Of a DNA stretch of 64,000 nucleotides, positions 9,701 to 17,752 are shown one piece after another (within the stretch, counting starts at the first letter, position 1; every line of letters starts with the position of its first letter). The stretch comes from Candidatus Cloacimonadota bacterium (lineage in GTDB: Bacteria > Cloacimonadota > Cloacimonadia > Cloacimonadales > Cloacimonadaceae): assembly GCA_028695495.1 (NCBI GenBank), contig JAQVIX010000001.1, positions 1 to 64,000 on the forward strand, given 5' to 3'. Position numbers and translations under genes: made by a program. The notes beneath the pieces are model-generated. The model was given only the letters and a program-made list of their open reading frames with translations, did not search any database and had not been told where the DNA came from.

Positions 9701-11958
9701 GCGTTTACAAATATGCCGTGAAAGCTATTTATACGAATAACGTGGCGTCCATGCCCGCTTTCTCAGCAGAATTGCACAAAGGCATGATGGGTGTGCTTAC
9801 CGGTACCGTTACCGAATTTGGCACCAATCTGCCTATCGAAGGTGTAACCGTAACCGCTGGCGAATACAGTGGTGTTACAAACGCACAGGGTGGATATAGC
9901 TTCTCCGTATATGCTGGCAATTACACAGTAACTGCAAACAAAACCGGATATCAATCTGCCTCTCAACCCGGCGTGGTAATCGTTGGCTTGCAAACCACCA
10001 CCCAGGATTTCGTGCTTACCGAGATCACCCTTCCGCCCGGCACAGTGCAAGCTGAAGAAGCCGATAATAACGTAAATATCACCTGGATGACTCCCGGTAC
10101 TTCTGGCGGCGAATGGATTAGCTACCATACCGATAGCACCGGCAATAGCATCGGCACCGGTGATGCAGCAGAATTTGAAGTGGCTATCCGCTTCCCTGCC
10201 AGCTCCCTTTCCGATTATGGCGGAATGAGCCTGCGGGCAGTAAAAGTATGGACAAACGAAACAAGCTGTGAATACACCCTGCGTGTATATACCGGTGGCA
10301 GCCCTACAGCCCCGGGCAACCTGGTAAGCCAACAAACATTCACGCATCTGCAAGATGCCGAAAACCTGCTTATCCTGGATACCCCCGTTCCCATTACCGG
10401 AAACGAAGAGCTGTGGTTTGGCTATTTCTGTAATACTACAACCGGACATCCTGCCGGTTGTGACGCTGGTCCCGCCATAGAAGGCTTTGGCAATATGATG
10501 TATTTCAATAACGCTTGGGGAACCTTAAATGATCACGGGCTGGATTATAACTGGATGATCGAAGGCTACGTTGGCTACAGTGCTCCTACCCGCCAAAGCG
10601 ATTGGATCGCCCTCAAGGCCGAAAAACCCTTCAATCCCAATCGTGCACACGAAGGCTACAAAGTATGGCGCTTGCTCCAAGGTCAGGAATCCAATGAAGC
10701 CGCCTGGACTGCCCTTACTCCGAACCCCATTAGCGCTACCGCCTTCCAGGATACCGGTTGGGCTTCCGTACCGGATGGAATGTACAAGTGGGCAGTAAAA
10801 GCCGTTTATACCGGTGGTGCACTGTCTGCCAGCGCCTTCTCAAACCCCGTACCCAAAGCCACTCAGGTGGGTATCATTGCCGGATTTGTGCGCAATATGC
10901 AAAATCAGGCTGTAAATGGCGCCACCGTAAGAGTGGGCAACAAGACCGGAACCTCCAATGTCAGTGGTGCATATAGCATTCAGGGCGTACCTCAGGGAAC
11001 CCATAGCGTTACCGCCAGCCACCCGTATTACGATGCCGTTACCATCGATAACGTAGTAGTTGTCACCGGTCAAACCACTACCGTGAACTTCCAGTTGCCT
11101 GATTCTCCGATAATCATGGAAGATAGCTTTGAAACTTACCCGGATTTCTCGCTTACCTTTGATCCCTGGGTACTCGTGGACGTAGATCAATCCCCCACCT
11201 ACGGCTTCCAGGGTATCACCTTCCCGAATACTGGTAGTGCGATGGCTTATATCATCTTCAATCCCAGCAGCACCAACCCCGCTTTAACTTCCGTAACTCC
11301 TCACACCGGTCAAAAAATGGCTGCCACATTTGCTGCCAACCCGGCACCAAATAACGACTGGATGATTAGCCCTGCATTTACCGGCGGCGGCCAGCTCAAG
11401 TTCTGGGCACGCACCTACATGTTAGATTACGGTTTGGAACGCTTCAAAGTAGGCGTATCCACCGGTGGTACTGCTCCGGCAGACTTCACCTTCATCAGCG
11501 GCGCAAACTATATTGAAGCTCCTTTAGAATGGACTGAATATACCTACAACCTCGCCGCTTATGCCAATCAAGATATCCGCATCGCTATCCAATGTGTATC
11601 AGACGATGCCTTTATCTTCTTTGTAGATGATGTAACAATAGAACGTGCCGATGATATTGAAGACCTCGTAGCTCCCGTATATACTACCGAGCTTAAGGGC
11701 AACTTCCCGAACCCCTTCAATCCTGAAACCACCATCCGCTACAGCGTGAAAGACCGTGGTCCTGTAAGCATCGATATCTACAACGTGAAAGGGCAGCTTG
11801 TGCGCAGCCTGATAAACGAAGTAAAAGAAGCCGGTGAATTCAACGCAGTATGGAATGGAACCGATAATAATGGCCGCGCTGTATCCAGCGGTGTTTACTA
11901 CTTCAAGATGAACGCCGGCAAATACAGCAGCACCAAGAAAATGATAATGATGAAGTAA
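6799..11958 (+). CDS. Large secreted multidomain surface protein with FlgD-Ig/type-IX-like C-terminal tail (1719 aa)
   Basis: The ATG follows an SD (AAAGGAGAAAAG). Residues 1-24 form a signal peptide ending LFAQ. A roughly 180-residue beta-rich domain occurs twice (about 25-205 and 315-498), each copy starting with I-G-x-x-TQVN and APYGTWYK. They are separated by a CARDB-like Ig segment. Next come carboxypeptidase-regulatory-like modules (GTV..GA.V...G.Y), with four or more copies scattered along the protein. Two MAM/cleaved-adhesin-like modules are recognisable from FVDDVTI endings near residues 870 and 1615. The last ~85 residues (NFPNPFNPETTIRYSV onward) are the sorting tail, ending KKMIMMK. 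It is probably exported and anchored or released, with adhesive or binding roles. No catalytic motif was seen. The gene stands alone, with its own promoter and terminator. Confidence 0.85.
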   Translation: MRKNLLFLLLLILAISLCSNLFAQVDITIGDGTQVNTTTGAPAPYGTWYKSFRQQFIVLASELNNQGGGPGNITSLAFNVETLNNITPMNNFRIRLKHTTQTALTSTFEAGDYSVVFQQNDFTPTVGWNLHTFSIPFNWNGASNLLVEVVTDLITGNYAQNASVYYTSTTFASSLRYESDTVNAGNSSTGTTANMRSNMKFTMQQLDMQDMTAISISGNTTPSVGTLTNYIVRVKNLSPGAQSNYTVKLMAAPNTELLSLPGTALNAMAEADFTFGWTPETIGPMQLFGRVEMTGDENPANNNTPNLNLEVQPADILRVQIGTDTQVNGETGSPAPYGTWYKAFREQYLYRASEIYAAGGAPGLITSLAFNVQNVGQCTAMTNFKIRLKHTAQEVLTASFEGGEYETVFQAGTFMPVNGWNMHTLSSPFFWNGGDNLIIEVVTDLCAGAYARNALVYFSSPGFNSSVRFQSDSANGDTGSTGTVSANRSNVRLFLVVEDMGSLSGTVTTGGAPLAGATVSVDNTAFTFTTAADGTYTLPYVNAGAQTVTASKHGYASVSHDVTIVEGENTVQNFALNLLPQVTVSGRIVGSDAPTLGIADAVITLSGYEPYTATTNAQGQFTIEDVFASQTYQYVVAALGYQSATGQAVVGTTNLNMGDITVAEMAFPPYSVIADESTDFTEVLLSWQAPDPSAVDITEGFEGDFPPEGWSQIINNNNEGGVGVMATWCKTGTIGLTPEVPPHEGDYQAAIWWDYSHQDEWLITPEFVCPGNAALSFWSYVFLGSPNEDHYYIKASTDGGNTWQMLWDATEQTGEWNYYDTPIVVPLDALSGQQIKLAFHALDPPSNDGLWHVWFVDDVTIGNAQRTIKFPAGMLSSAHSAKPQQSIINSVSSKKLPASRAVYENPSLVEGSLHIVQPQNTERSLLGYKVWRFLSNQQDNEANWTLLTSNNITTTSYTDAVWGPLPSGVYKYAVKAIYTNNVASMPAFSAELHKGMMGVLTGTVTEFGTNLPIEGVTVTAGEYSGVTNAQGGYSFSVYAGNYTVTANKTGYQSASQPGVVIVGLQTTTQDFVLTEITLPPGTVQAEEADNNVNITWMTPGTSGGEWISYHTDSTGNSIGTGDAAEFEVAIRFPASSLSDYGGMSLRAVKVWTNETSCEYTLRVYTGGSPTAPGNLVSQQTFTHLQDAENLLILDTPVPITGNEELWFGYFCNTTTGHPAGCDAGPAIEGFGNMMYFNNAWGTLNDHGLDYNWMIEGYVGYSAPTRQSDWIALKAEKPFNPNRAHEGYKVWRLLQGQESNEAAWTALTPNPISATAFQDTGWASVPDGMYKWAVKAVYTGGALSASAFSNPVPKATQVGIIAGFVRNMQNQAVNGATVRVGNKTGTSNVSGAYSIQGVPQGTHSVTASHPYYDAVTIDNVVVVTGQTTTVNFQLPDSPIIMEDSFETYPDFSLTFDPWVLVDVDQSPTYGFQGITFPNTGSAMAYIIFNPSSTNPALTSVTPHTGQKMAATFAANPAPNNDWMISPAFTGGGQLKFWARTYMLDYGLERFKVGVSTGGTAPADFTFISGANYIEAPLEWTEYTYNLAAYANQDIRIAIQCVSDDAFIFFVDDVTIERADDIEDLVAPVYTTELKGNFPNPFNPETTIRYSVKDRGPVSIDIYNVKGQLVRSLINEVKEAGEFNAVWNGTDNNGRAVSSGVYYFKMNAGKYSSTKKMIMMK

Positions 11959-11975
11959 TTCGTCATAGATACGAT

Positions 11976-12005
11976 AAAGCCCAGCGGATGCTGGGCTTTT
12001 TCTTT
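11976..12005 (+). terminator. Intrinsic terminator after the 1719-aa protein gene
   Basis: The stem AGCCCAGC / GCTGGGCT (11978-11985 with 11990-11997) has a GGAT loop and is followed by TTTTTCTTTCTT. It lies 20 bp after the stop codon and just before the end of the convergent gene. Confidence 0.85.
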
Positions 12006-12017
12006 CTTAATACATTA

Positions 12018-13283
12018 TTACAGAAGCTTGTCCGTATAACAAAAGCTGTTTACCGCTGCAAAGTAAATCCAGATCAGATGAATCCAGCGGATAGAACTGG
12101 GCAACGCCGAGCTGGCAACAAACAGCACCAGGGAAATAAGATACATCAGCGCCAGATAGCGCTCCCTGCCTTCGCTCCTTTGGAAACGCAGATACAAGAG
12201 ATACAGCCATTTAAGGTAAATATAGGCAAAGCCTGCCAAGATGAGAATGCCAAAGTTTCCCAAAAGCTCCAGCCACCAATTGTGTGCATTGAGGATGCTC
12301 GCCGTGCGGTACTGCCTATCTGTATCCATATAATGCTCGAAGTTTCCGCCGCCTACACCCATCAAACCGCTATTTGAAGCCATATCCCAGGTTTCCACAA
12401 AGAGCTGTTTGCGAATCTTGATCGAGCTCATGGTAGCCGTTTCTCTTTCCGAGCCAAAGCTTAGCACTTCGCGCTTAAAGATTTTCCATACAAATGCCGT
12501 GGCGCTGGGGAAATACAGGTGCACCGCATAGCTAAAGAGGATTACCGCCAAAAGGATGAGTATAATGGTCTTTGCCCGGCTGTGAAAGGCGAAATACCAC
12601 AGCAGTACGGCGCCAATGGCAAGCATGCCGATGCGGGCACCTTGCAGGGTGATTACCACCAGAAAGAGCAGAACAAAGAGGCTGGAAAATACCTTTACCA
12701 AACGTCGCTCATAGAGCTTGCTCAAAAAGAGTATAAAGGGAAAGAGCAGCATCATAAAGGCGGCTAAGATATTCTCTCCATAAAAGGGACCGGTGGGGAT
12801 GAAGTAGTTTCTGCCATACATACGCGAGCTGGGCAGGTGTTTGAGCGTAAGTACCTCGATGATGGCGGTAATGATATACAGGCAAAAGATACCAGTTAAA
12901 AAGAGATGGAAACGCTTTAGTAAACGCCTATCCCGAAAAGCGGCAGAGAAGATCATAAAGAGCGCCAAATAGCGGAAGACCAAAAGGCAGTACTCCAGCG
13001 CCAAAGTCCTGTCCACCGCCCACACATAGCTAAAAAGACTGTAGGCAAACCAAAAGAGTAAAAAGAGCACCGGCTCATACTCCCGTTTCAGCACCAGAGG
13101 GGTATGCGGGAAAAAGCCCAGCCACGCCATAGAGACAGGAATGAGGACAAGGGTAAGCAAGGTGCTTACGAAATAGCTGAACTGATAGAACTCACAGAAC
13201 GCTAAAAGCAGCAGCAAAGCCCAGAGCAGCTTCCTGGGGCTTAGTATCCCGTCTTTTGCCACCCTTTCCATCATCTTGTCCAT
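12018..13283 (-). CDS. O-antigen ligase / polymerase-like membrane protein (Wzy/WaaL family)
   Basis: The 421-residue protein has about ten to twelve hydrophobic segments. Its large periplasmic loop has the family signature: a SSIKIRKQLFVETWDM stretch, then GVGGGNFEHY, then NAHNWWLELLGNFG, the pattern of O-antigen ligases and polymerases. It should join or polymerise lipid-linked sugar repeats in the inner membrane. It is the last gene of a minus-strand operon with a Wzz-like protein (25-bp gap) and an asparagine-synthase-like protein, which fits surface polysaccharide assembly. No strong SD precedes the chosen ATG; a second ATG lies four codons in. Ligase and polymerase cannot be told apart from sequence alone. 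Confidence 0.75.
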   Translation of the reverse strand: MDKMMERVAKDGILSPRKLLWALLLLLAFCEFYQFSYFVSTLLTLVLIPVSMAWLGFFPHTPLVLKREYEPVLFLLFWFAYSLFSYVWAVDRTLALEYCLLVFRYLALFMIFSAAFRDRRLLKRFHLFLTGIFCLYIITAIIEVLTLKHLPSSRMYGRNYFIPTGPFYGENILAAFMMLLFPFILFLSKLYERRLVKVFSSLFVLLFLVVITLQGARIGMLAIGAVLLWYFAFHSRAKTIILILLAVILFSYAVHLYFPSATAFVWKIFKREVLSFGSERETATMSSIKIRKQLFVETWDMASNSGLMGVGGGNFEHYMDTDRQYRTASILNAHNWWLELLGNFGILILAGFAYIYLKWLYLLYLRFQRSEGRERYLALMYLISLVLFVASSALPSSIRWIHLIWIYFAAVNSFCYTDKLL

Positions 13284-13307
13284 GCTGTCATGCTGCTATA
13301 GGCTTTT

Positions 13308-14489
13308 TTAAGCTTCCACCCTTCCTTTTAAGGCGGCAATGATCCTCTGCACCAGCTCTTTATTTTGATTCAGGCTTTCGGCTATAAAGACCAAAAAGCT
13401 GCTAAAGATAAAACCAGCCAGGCTAAGGACGATAACCAATATTGCGCGTTTAGGTTTAGAGCGCATCCCAGCTTCCCGCGGGGCATCGATTACCTCAAAA
13501 CTGGGCATATCCTTCAGCTCTTCCAGCTTTGCCAGTTCAAATTGCGGGTAGAGGTATTCGATTATCTTTTTCTTGATTTCGGCATTGATCATAAGCTGGG
13601 CGTATTGCATGGAAAGCTCTGGAATCTTGTCTATTTGCAGGATATATTTGGGTTGCAGGCTGCTTTGGCTATCCTCCAGCTCTTTCATCTTGTCTTGCAG
13701 CAGTTTCTTCTTTTCCGCCAGGTTTTGCACGACGGGCGAGCTTTCGGAATATTGCTGCAACGCCAGCTCATATTCAATCTCGGCAGAGAAGTATTTCGCC
13801 ACGTTTTCGCTATACATATCCACCAAAGCGCTGGTTTGCTGATCCAGGGCAATGGATTTATTCTTTACTTGAAAGTCCTTTATTACCTGTGCCAAAGAAT
13901 CCGCTTCCCGCATATTCTGTTCTACCTGCGTTTGCAAAAACTCGCGTTTCAGCTTGCCCTTGCTCAGGCGGGAATCGCGGTTATAGGTATCCAATTCATC
14001 CAGATAGTATTGCACTATGCGCCTGGAAAGCTCTTTATCCTTGGTTTCGGCAGTGATGCTTACCAGATAGCTTTCCTGATCAAAGCTCAGCCGCATCAGG
14101 CTATTTTGCAGCTTATAGAGCGCCAGTTCCCGCGCGTGTTCATAAGGCTTTTTGATCTTAAAATAGTCGATAAGCCCGAACTCTTCAATCACCCTTTCGC
14201 GGAAGCTGCGGCTCTTCATGATGGCGATAAAGTCGATAGCCAATTCGCTCTTTTGGGTTTTGATCAAGCCGCCACCCATCATATCCAGGATGTTTGTACT
14301 AAAGCCACCGATGGCGTTGGATTCCGATACCGGCACGATGGTAGCCGTGGATTTCCAGTAAAAGGGCGCCAGCATGGCATAGATTACGGCAGCGATCGCC
14401 ACCAAAAGGGTGAGTCCAATCACCAGTTTGCGGTGTTTGGCAAGGATATACACAATATCCAATATACCCATGTCTTTATTCATCATCAT
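13308..14489 (-). CDS. Wzz-like polysaccharide chain-length determinant / co-polymerase
   Basis: A 393-residue protein with an N-terminal membrane segment (residues ~20-42), a long helical periplasmic middle (coiled-coil-like, ~150-290), and a second membrane segment near residue 360 preceded by a proline-containing APREAGMRSKPKRA motif, as in Wzz proteins. Members set the length of O-antigen or exopolysaccharide chains together with Wzy. No kinase domain is fused. Three ATGs stand in a row at the start; an AGAGG SD fits best with the third (14483). The start overlaps the end of the upstream gene by up to 14 bp, so the two are translationally linked. Confidence 0.8.
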   Translation of the reverse strand: MMMNKDMGILDIVYILAKHRKLVIGLTLLVAIAAVIYAMLAPFYWKSTATIVPVSESNAIGGFSTNILDMMGGGLIKTQKSELAIDFIAIMKSRSFRERVIEEFGLIDYFKIKKPYEHARELALYKLQNSLMRLSFDQESYLVSITAETKDKELSRRIVQYYLDELDTYNRDSRLSKGKLKREFLQTQVEQNMREADSLAQVIKDFQVKNKSIALDQQTSALVDMYSENVAKYFSAEIEYELALQQYSESSPVVQNLAEKKKLLQDKMKELEDSQSSLQPKYILQIDKIPELSMQYAQLMINAEIKKKIIEYLYPQFELAKLEELKDMPSFEVIDAPREAGMRSKPKRAILVIVLSLAGFIFSSFLVFIAESLNQNKELVQRIIAALKGRVEA

Positions 14490-16230
14490 ACCTCTGCAGA
14501 TGGTTAAAATCGTATTTGCCCATTAGATACAAAGCACTGAGTGCCAGGGTGTAAGCCTGCAATTTCTCGCTAAAGATTGGGCTTTGGCTCATCAATAGCG
14601 TTTCCTGATATAGCTCTGTATCTATCAGGGGTTTTAGCTCTTCCAAAAGTGCTCTTTCTTGTTCAAAGTGCTCTTTTAAATCTTTATTTATCTGCCACCA
14701 GTAGTCAAAGGGAATCATATTCAGGCGGTTTGGCTCTTTGGTGAGCATGCGCAAAATCTTGTCCGAGCCGCGCCACAGGTTGTATTTGAGCTTCACTATC
14801 AGGAAGGGGTCGCTGGCTTTGGCGCCGGTTTTTTCCCATTTATGCCGCGCCGCCTGGGCAAAGCTATGTTTCATCCAGTTCAGATACAGCCGGCTGTCTT
14901 GCCTTAAAGCGGGGTCGAGCTTCAGGCAATATTGCACAAAAAGCGGCTCCAAAAAGGGTGAGAGGCTAAAGCTATCCTGATAGGAGGCAAGGTCGCCATT
15001 GATAATGCCATTTAGCCCGCGATTGTAAAAGACAAATGCCTCGTGATGCGGATAGCAATCCCGAAGGCGATCTATCTGGGAAGAGAAGCTTTTTAAGATA
15101 CGCGTAGAATAGGCGGCGGCAACGAGATTTACGGGAGTATGCCCCCTTGCCTGCAAGTAGCTACCCTTGAGGATGTCTCCAATTTGCCCCGAATGCAGGA
15201 TGCCATAATTCTTTATAGGCAAAGACTTTATCCCTTGAAATAGATGCGCCGCGCCGTGTAGCACGATCTGCCCTTCGTTATAGACAAGGTTTTCGGGCAA
15301 TTGCAGCAGGTACTGCCCCCGTGCCAAAGAAAAGAAGTTTAGCTTTAGCTTTAGCTCACGTGCAATGCTTTGGGCGATAGTGTGATCCAGATAGCCTGGC
15401 TCGGAGAAGTTCAGAGTCTCAAAGCCTTTATAGCCCAATTTGTGTGCGCTATAGACCACCACGCGGGAATCCAAGCCCCCGCTTAAGAAGGCTAAGTGCT
15501 GCCGGTCTTCATCCCGCTTGAAAGCACAATCCACCGCCTGACTGAAAAGCTCGGTCAAGCGTGGATAAATCTCTTTTTCCGGTATCTGTCTGGTCTCAAA
15601 ATCCCAGCTGAAATAACGCTTTACTTCGCACTTGCCGTTTTGAAGGCAAAGCACGGATGCAGAGGGGATTTGCTTTACTTCTTTGATGGTAGTAAATCCC
15701 TCTAACATATAGCCATAGCTTAGCGTCATGCGGGCGCCCAGTTCGGAGATACTATAGCTAATGCCTTTTGCTTTGAGCGCATTGGTAATCTGCCGGATTT
15801 TATCCGAGAGGATCAGTTCTTTCCCATCCCAATAGTAATAGAGGCGCACGGTGCTGCTGATATTGGTATAGGCTTTCAGGGTTTTGCTCTTCTTATCGTA
15901 GTAGATAAGAAAGAACTGCCCATGCGCTTTTGCCAGAATATCCTCGTTTTGGATAGCGGCGGTAAATAGCGCTTTAAGGTCTGGCAAGGCAAAGTCTGTA
16001 AGTAGCTTAGCCCCATTGGCGATGATGCCTTCGAGGATGAGGACAGCCTCACCCGTTTCTTTTACAAAGCTATCCCCCAGGTGCTTCTGGGGCGCCTGGT
16101 AGTAAAGCCCATCACTCAAAGATTTTAAGCGGTATTGAGCATCAAGCTCTGGTACTGGTTGCGAAAGATACAGAAGCATCAGTTGCTTAGCTCCTGTATC
16201 GGCAAAAAGAGTACAGGATACATCCTTCAC
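14476..16230 (-). CDS. Asparagine-synthase-like protein, glutaminase residue missing
   Basis: The 584-residue product has the ATP-pyrophosphatase motif SGGLDS at about residue 249, followed by the family segment GDILKGS. The N-terminal ~200 residues resemble the class II glutaminase domain of AsnB but do not begin Met-Cys, so the usual nucleophile is absent (MKDVSC). The enzyme may use ammonia or another amine. Homologues in polysaccharide clusters are thought to amidate sugars or related acids, and the two downstream genes (Wzz-like, Wzy-like) agree with that. A strong SD (GAGGTGAAGG) directly precedes the ATG. Probably the first gene of the operon. Confidence 0.75.
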   Translation of the reverse strand: MKDVSCTLFADTGAKQLMLLYLSQPVPELDAQYRLKSLSDGLYYQAPQKHLGDSFVKETGEAVLILEGIIANGAKLLTDFALPDLKALFTAAIQNEDILAKAHGQFFLIYYDKKSKTLKAYTNISSTVRLYYYWDGKELILSDKIRQITNALKAKGISYSISELGARMTLSYGYMLEGFTTIKEVKQIPSASVLCLQNGKCEVKRYFSWDFETRQIPEKEIYPRLTELFSQAVDCAFKRDEDRQHLAFLSGGLDSRVVVYSAHKLGYKGFETLNFSEPGYLDHTIAQSIARELKLKLNFFSLARGQYLLQLPENLVYNEGQIVLHGAAHLFQGIKSLPIKNYGILHSGQIGDILKGSYLQARGHTPVNLVAAAYSTRILKSFSSQIDRLRDCYPHHEAFVFYNRGLNGIINGDLASYQDSFSLSPFLEPLFVQYCLKLDPALRQDSRLYLNWMKHSFAQAARHKWEKTGAKASDPFLIVKLKYNLWRGSDKILRMLTKEPNRLNMIPFDYWWQINKDLKEHFEQERALLEELKPLIDTELYQETLLMSQSPIFSEKLQAYTLALSALYLMGKYDFNHLQRYDDE

Positions 16231-16396
16231 CTCATCAGATTTTTATAGTAGTTTACCAATTTGCAAATAGGAAGGATATGTCAAGGAAATATTTTTATGA
16301 AATATCCCGAAATGCCCTCAAAGCAGAGTGTTTAGTAAAGCCAATAAGTGTCTCTGTCTGAATAATTCAGATATAATATGGGGGCTTATGGGGTTT

Positions 16397-16624
16397 GCCA
16401 AAACCAAGCACGATATCTAACGAAACTGGTGTGTAGAGGCGCAAGGTTTTGCGCCCGCTTTTAATAAAGCGTGTGCGCAGCACACACCGTAATAAATTGA
16501 TATTGAGTCCGTAATGATTATCTGTCGTGTATAGATTTCGGCGGGTTCAATGCCTTGAACCCCTACATTTCAGGTGTGGACATTTCTTGTTGTCGTGTGG
16601 TTTGCTTGTTTCTGGATAGCCTCA
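16397..16624 (+). mobile_element. MITE-like dispersed element, copy A
   Basis: It begins with the family's left block GCCAAAACCAAGCACGATAT, carries the internal AATAAATTGATA, TTTCGGCGGGTTCAA and TTGAACCCCTACATTTC blocks, and ends CTGGATAGCCTC. The order and spacing match copies B (28572) and C (40383). No coding capacity. Confidence 0.75.
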
Positions 16625-16691
16625 AGACCTATGTTCTGCTTGAATTCGATGCCATCTTAGGCTGCATTTTCTCAGTATTAGCTCATTGTTT

Positions 16692-16780
16692 CAACACGGG
16701 ACAAGCACCCCGCTCGTAACTCGTTAATATCCCGTCCCTTACACGGCGAATGGACGGGGAAGGGACGGGGAAGCACCCTA
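16692..16780. repeat. Short dispersed repeat shared in inverse orientation with 40139-40227
   Basis: It contains CTCGTAACTCGTTA and an internal inverted repeat CCCGTCCCTT / AAGGGACGGG (16731-16740 with 16760-16769). The same blocks appear on the other strand at 40139-40227. Confidence 0.6.
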
Positions 16781-16966
16781 ACTACAGCGGCAACATACAT
16801 ATATATAGAGAATTAAGAGCGCTGGAGGCGGGATGAAATGTCTCATCCGGCTTAGCCAGCGGATAATTTTGGCTTTCTCTCCCAGCCGCAAATGCAGAGT
16901 TCCTTGACAGATATTTGGTTTTTTGAGAGTTGTATTCACTGAGAAACTATATTACCGAGGTATAAA

Positions 16967-17752
16967 TTGCGAACTATCATAATTGCCGCTAATTGGAAGA
17001 TGAACAAGAGCATTGAGGAGGCGCACCGCTTTGCCCTTGAGGTACACGAAAGCTGTAAAGACAAAGAGATTCCGGGTTTGGTTCCCATTATTGCGCCTGC
17101 CTATCCCTATTTGGGTTTGCTTGCCGATGTGGCGAAAAATTGCGTCCTGGAGATTGCCGCCCAGGATGTAAGTGCGCATTTGGAAGGCGCCTTTACTGGC
17201 GAAGTTTCTGCCGCCATGCTCGCCTCTATGGACATCAAATATGCCATCGTGGGGCATTCCGAACGCCGCCAGTATCATCACGAGAGCAACGAGCTTATCC
17301 GTGAAAAGCTTGCCGCTTTGCAATACTATGGGCTTACCCCCATCCTTTGCATTGGCGAAAGCCTGAACGAACGGGACGAGGGCAATACATACAAGGTATT
17401 AGGAACTCAATTGGAAGGCTGCCTGCGCGGCATCAATATCCATGCCCCGCAAGACCTTATCATTGCTTATGAACCCGTGTGGGCTATCGGTACCGGTCGC
17501 ACCGCCACGGGCGAGCAAGCGCAGGAAGCACACGCTTATGTTCGCGCCTGGCTGGCAAAAAACTACAGCAAAAAGCTGGCAAAAAGCATCAGCATTATCT
17601 ATGGCGGCAGCGTAACCCCCGCCAATCTGGGCGCTTTACTTGCCATGCCGGATATCGATGGCGGGCTTATCGGCGGCGCCTCGCTGGTATTTGAAAACTA
17701 CCGGCAGATGATCTATATCGCAATGCAAAAGCTGGGAGTAGTTCATGATTGA
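16967..17752 (+). CDS. tpiA: Triosephosphate isomerase
   Basis: A 261-residue protein that interconverts dihydroxyacetone phosphate and glyceraldehyde 3-phosphate in glycolysis and gluconeogenesis. The family landmarks are present: the AANWKMNK lysine near residue 12, GHSERR with the catalytic histidine near 96, the AYEPVWAIGTG segment with the catalytic glutamate near 170, and YGGSV and GGASL phosphate-binding loops. Length is normal. It starts with TTG (no ATG fits), with an SD-like CGAGG about 8 nt upstream. Its end overlaps serS by 8 bp, so they are co-transcribed. Confidence 0.97.
   Translation: MRTIIIAANWKMNKSIEEAHRFALEVHESCKDKEIPGLVPIIAPAYPYLGLLADVAKNCVLEIAAQDVSAHLEGAFTGEVSAAMLASMDIKYAIVGHSERRQYHHESNELIREKLAALQYYGLTPILCIGESLNERDEGNTYKVLGTQLEGCLRGINIHAPQDLIIAYEPVWAIGTGRTATGEQAQEAHAYVRAWLAKNYSKKLAKSISIIYGGSVTPANLGALLAMPDIDGGLIGGASLVFENYRQMIYIAMQKLGVVHD

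Larger units (their letters stand above)
16231..16966. other. Gene-free divergent region, 0.74 kb
   Basis: It separates the minus-strand polysaccharide operon from tpiA. It contains one MITE-like element (16397-16624) and a palindromic repeat (about 16692-16780). A TTGACA at 16904-16909 may belong to a tpiA promoter, but no good -10 is at the right distance. No coding frame is convincing. Confidence 0.65.

Noticed and set aside
13365-14507. 380-codon plus-strand ORF antisense to the Wzz-like gene
   Set aside because: The opposite frame has clear Wzz features and operon context; this ORF is rich in F/H/Q as expected for a shadow frame.
16397-16624. Dispersed repeats considered as a CRISPR array
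   Set aside because: Copies are tens of kb apart, 80-280 bp long and carry terminal inverted repeats; there is no regular repeat-spacer pattern and no cas gene.
16904-16936. TTGACA upstream of tpiA as a full promoter
   Set aside because: The nearest -10-like sequence (TTGTAT) is about 20 bp away, which is too far for a confident call.
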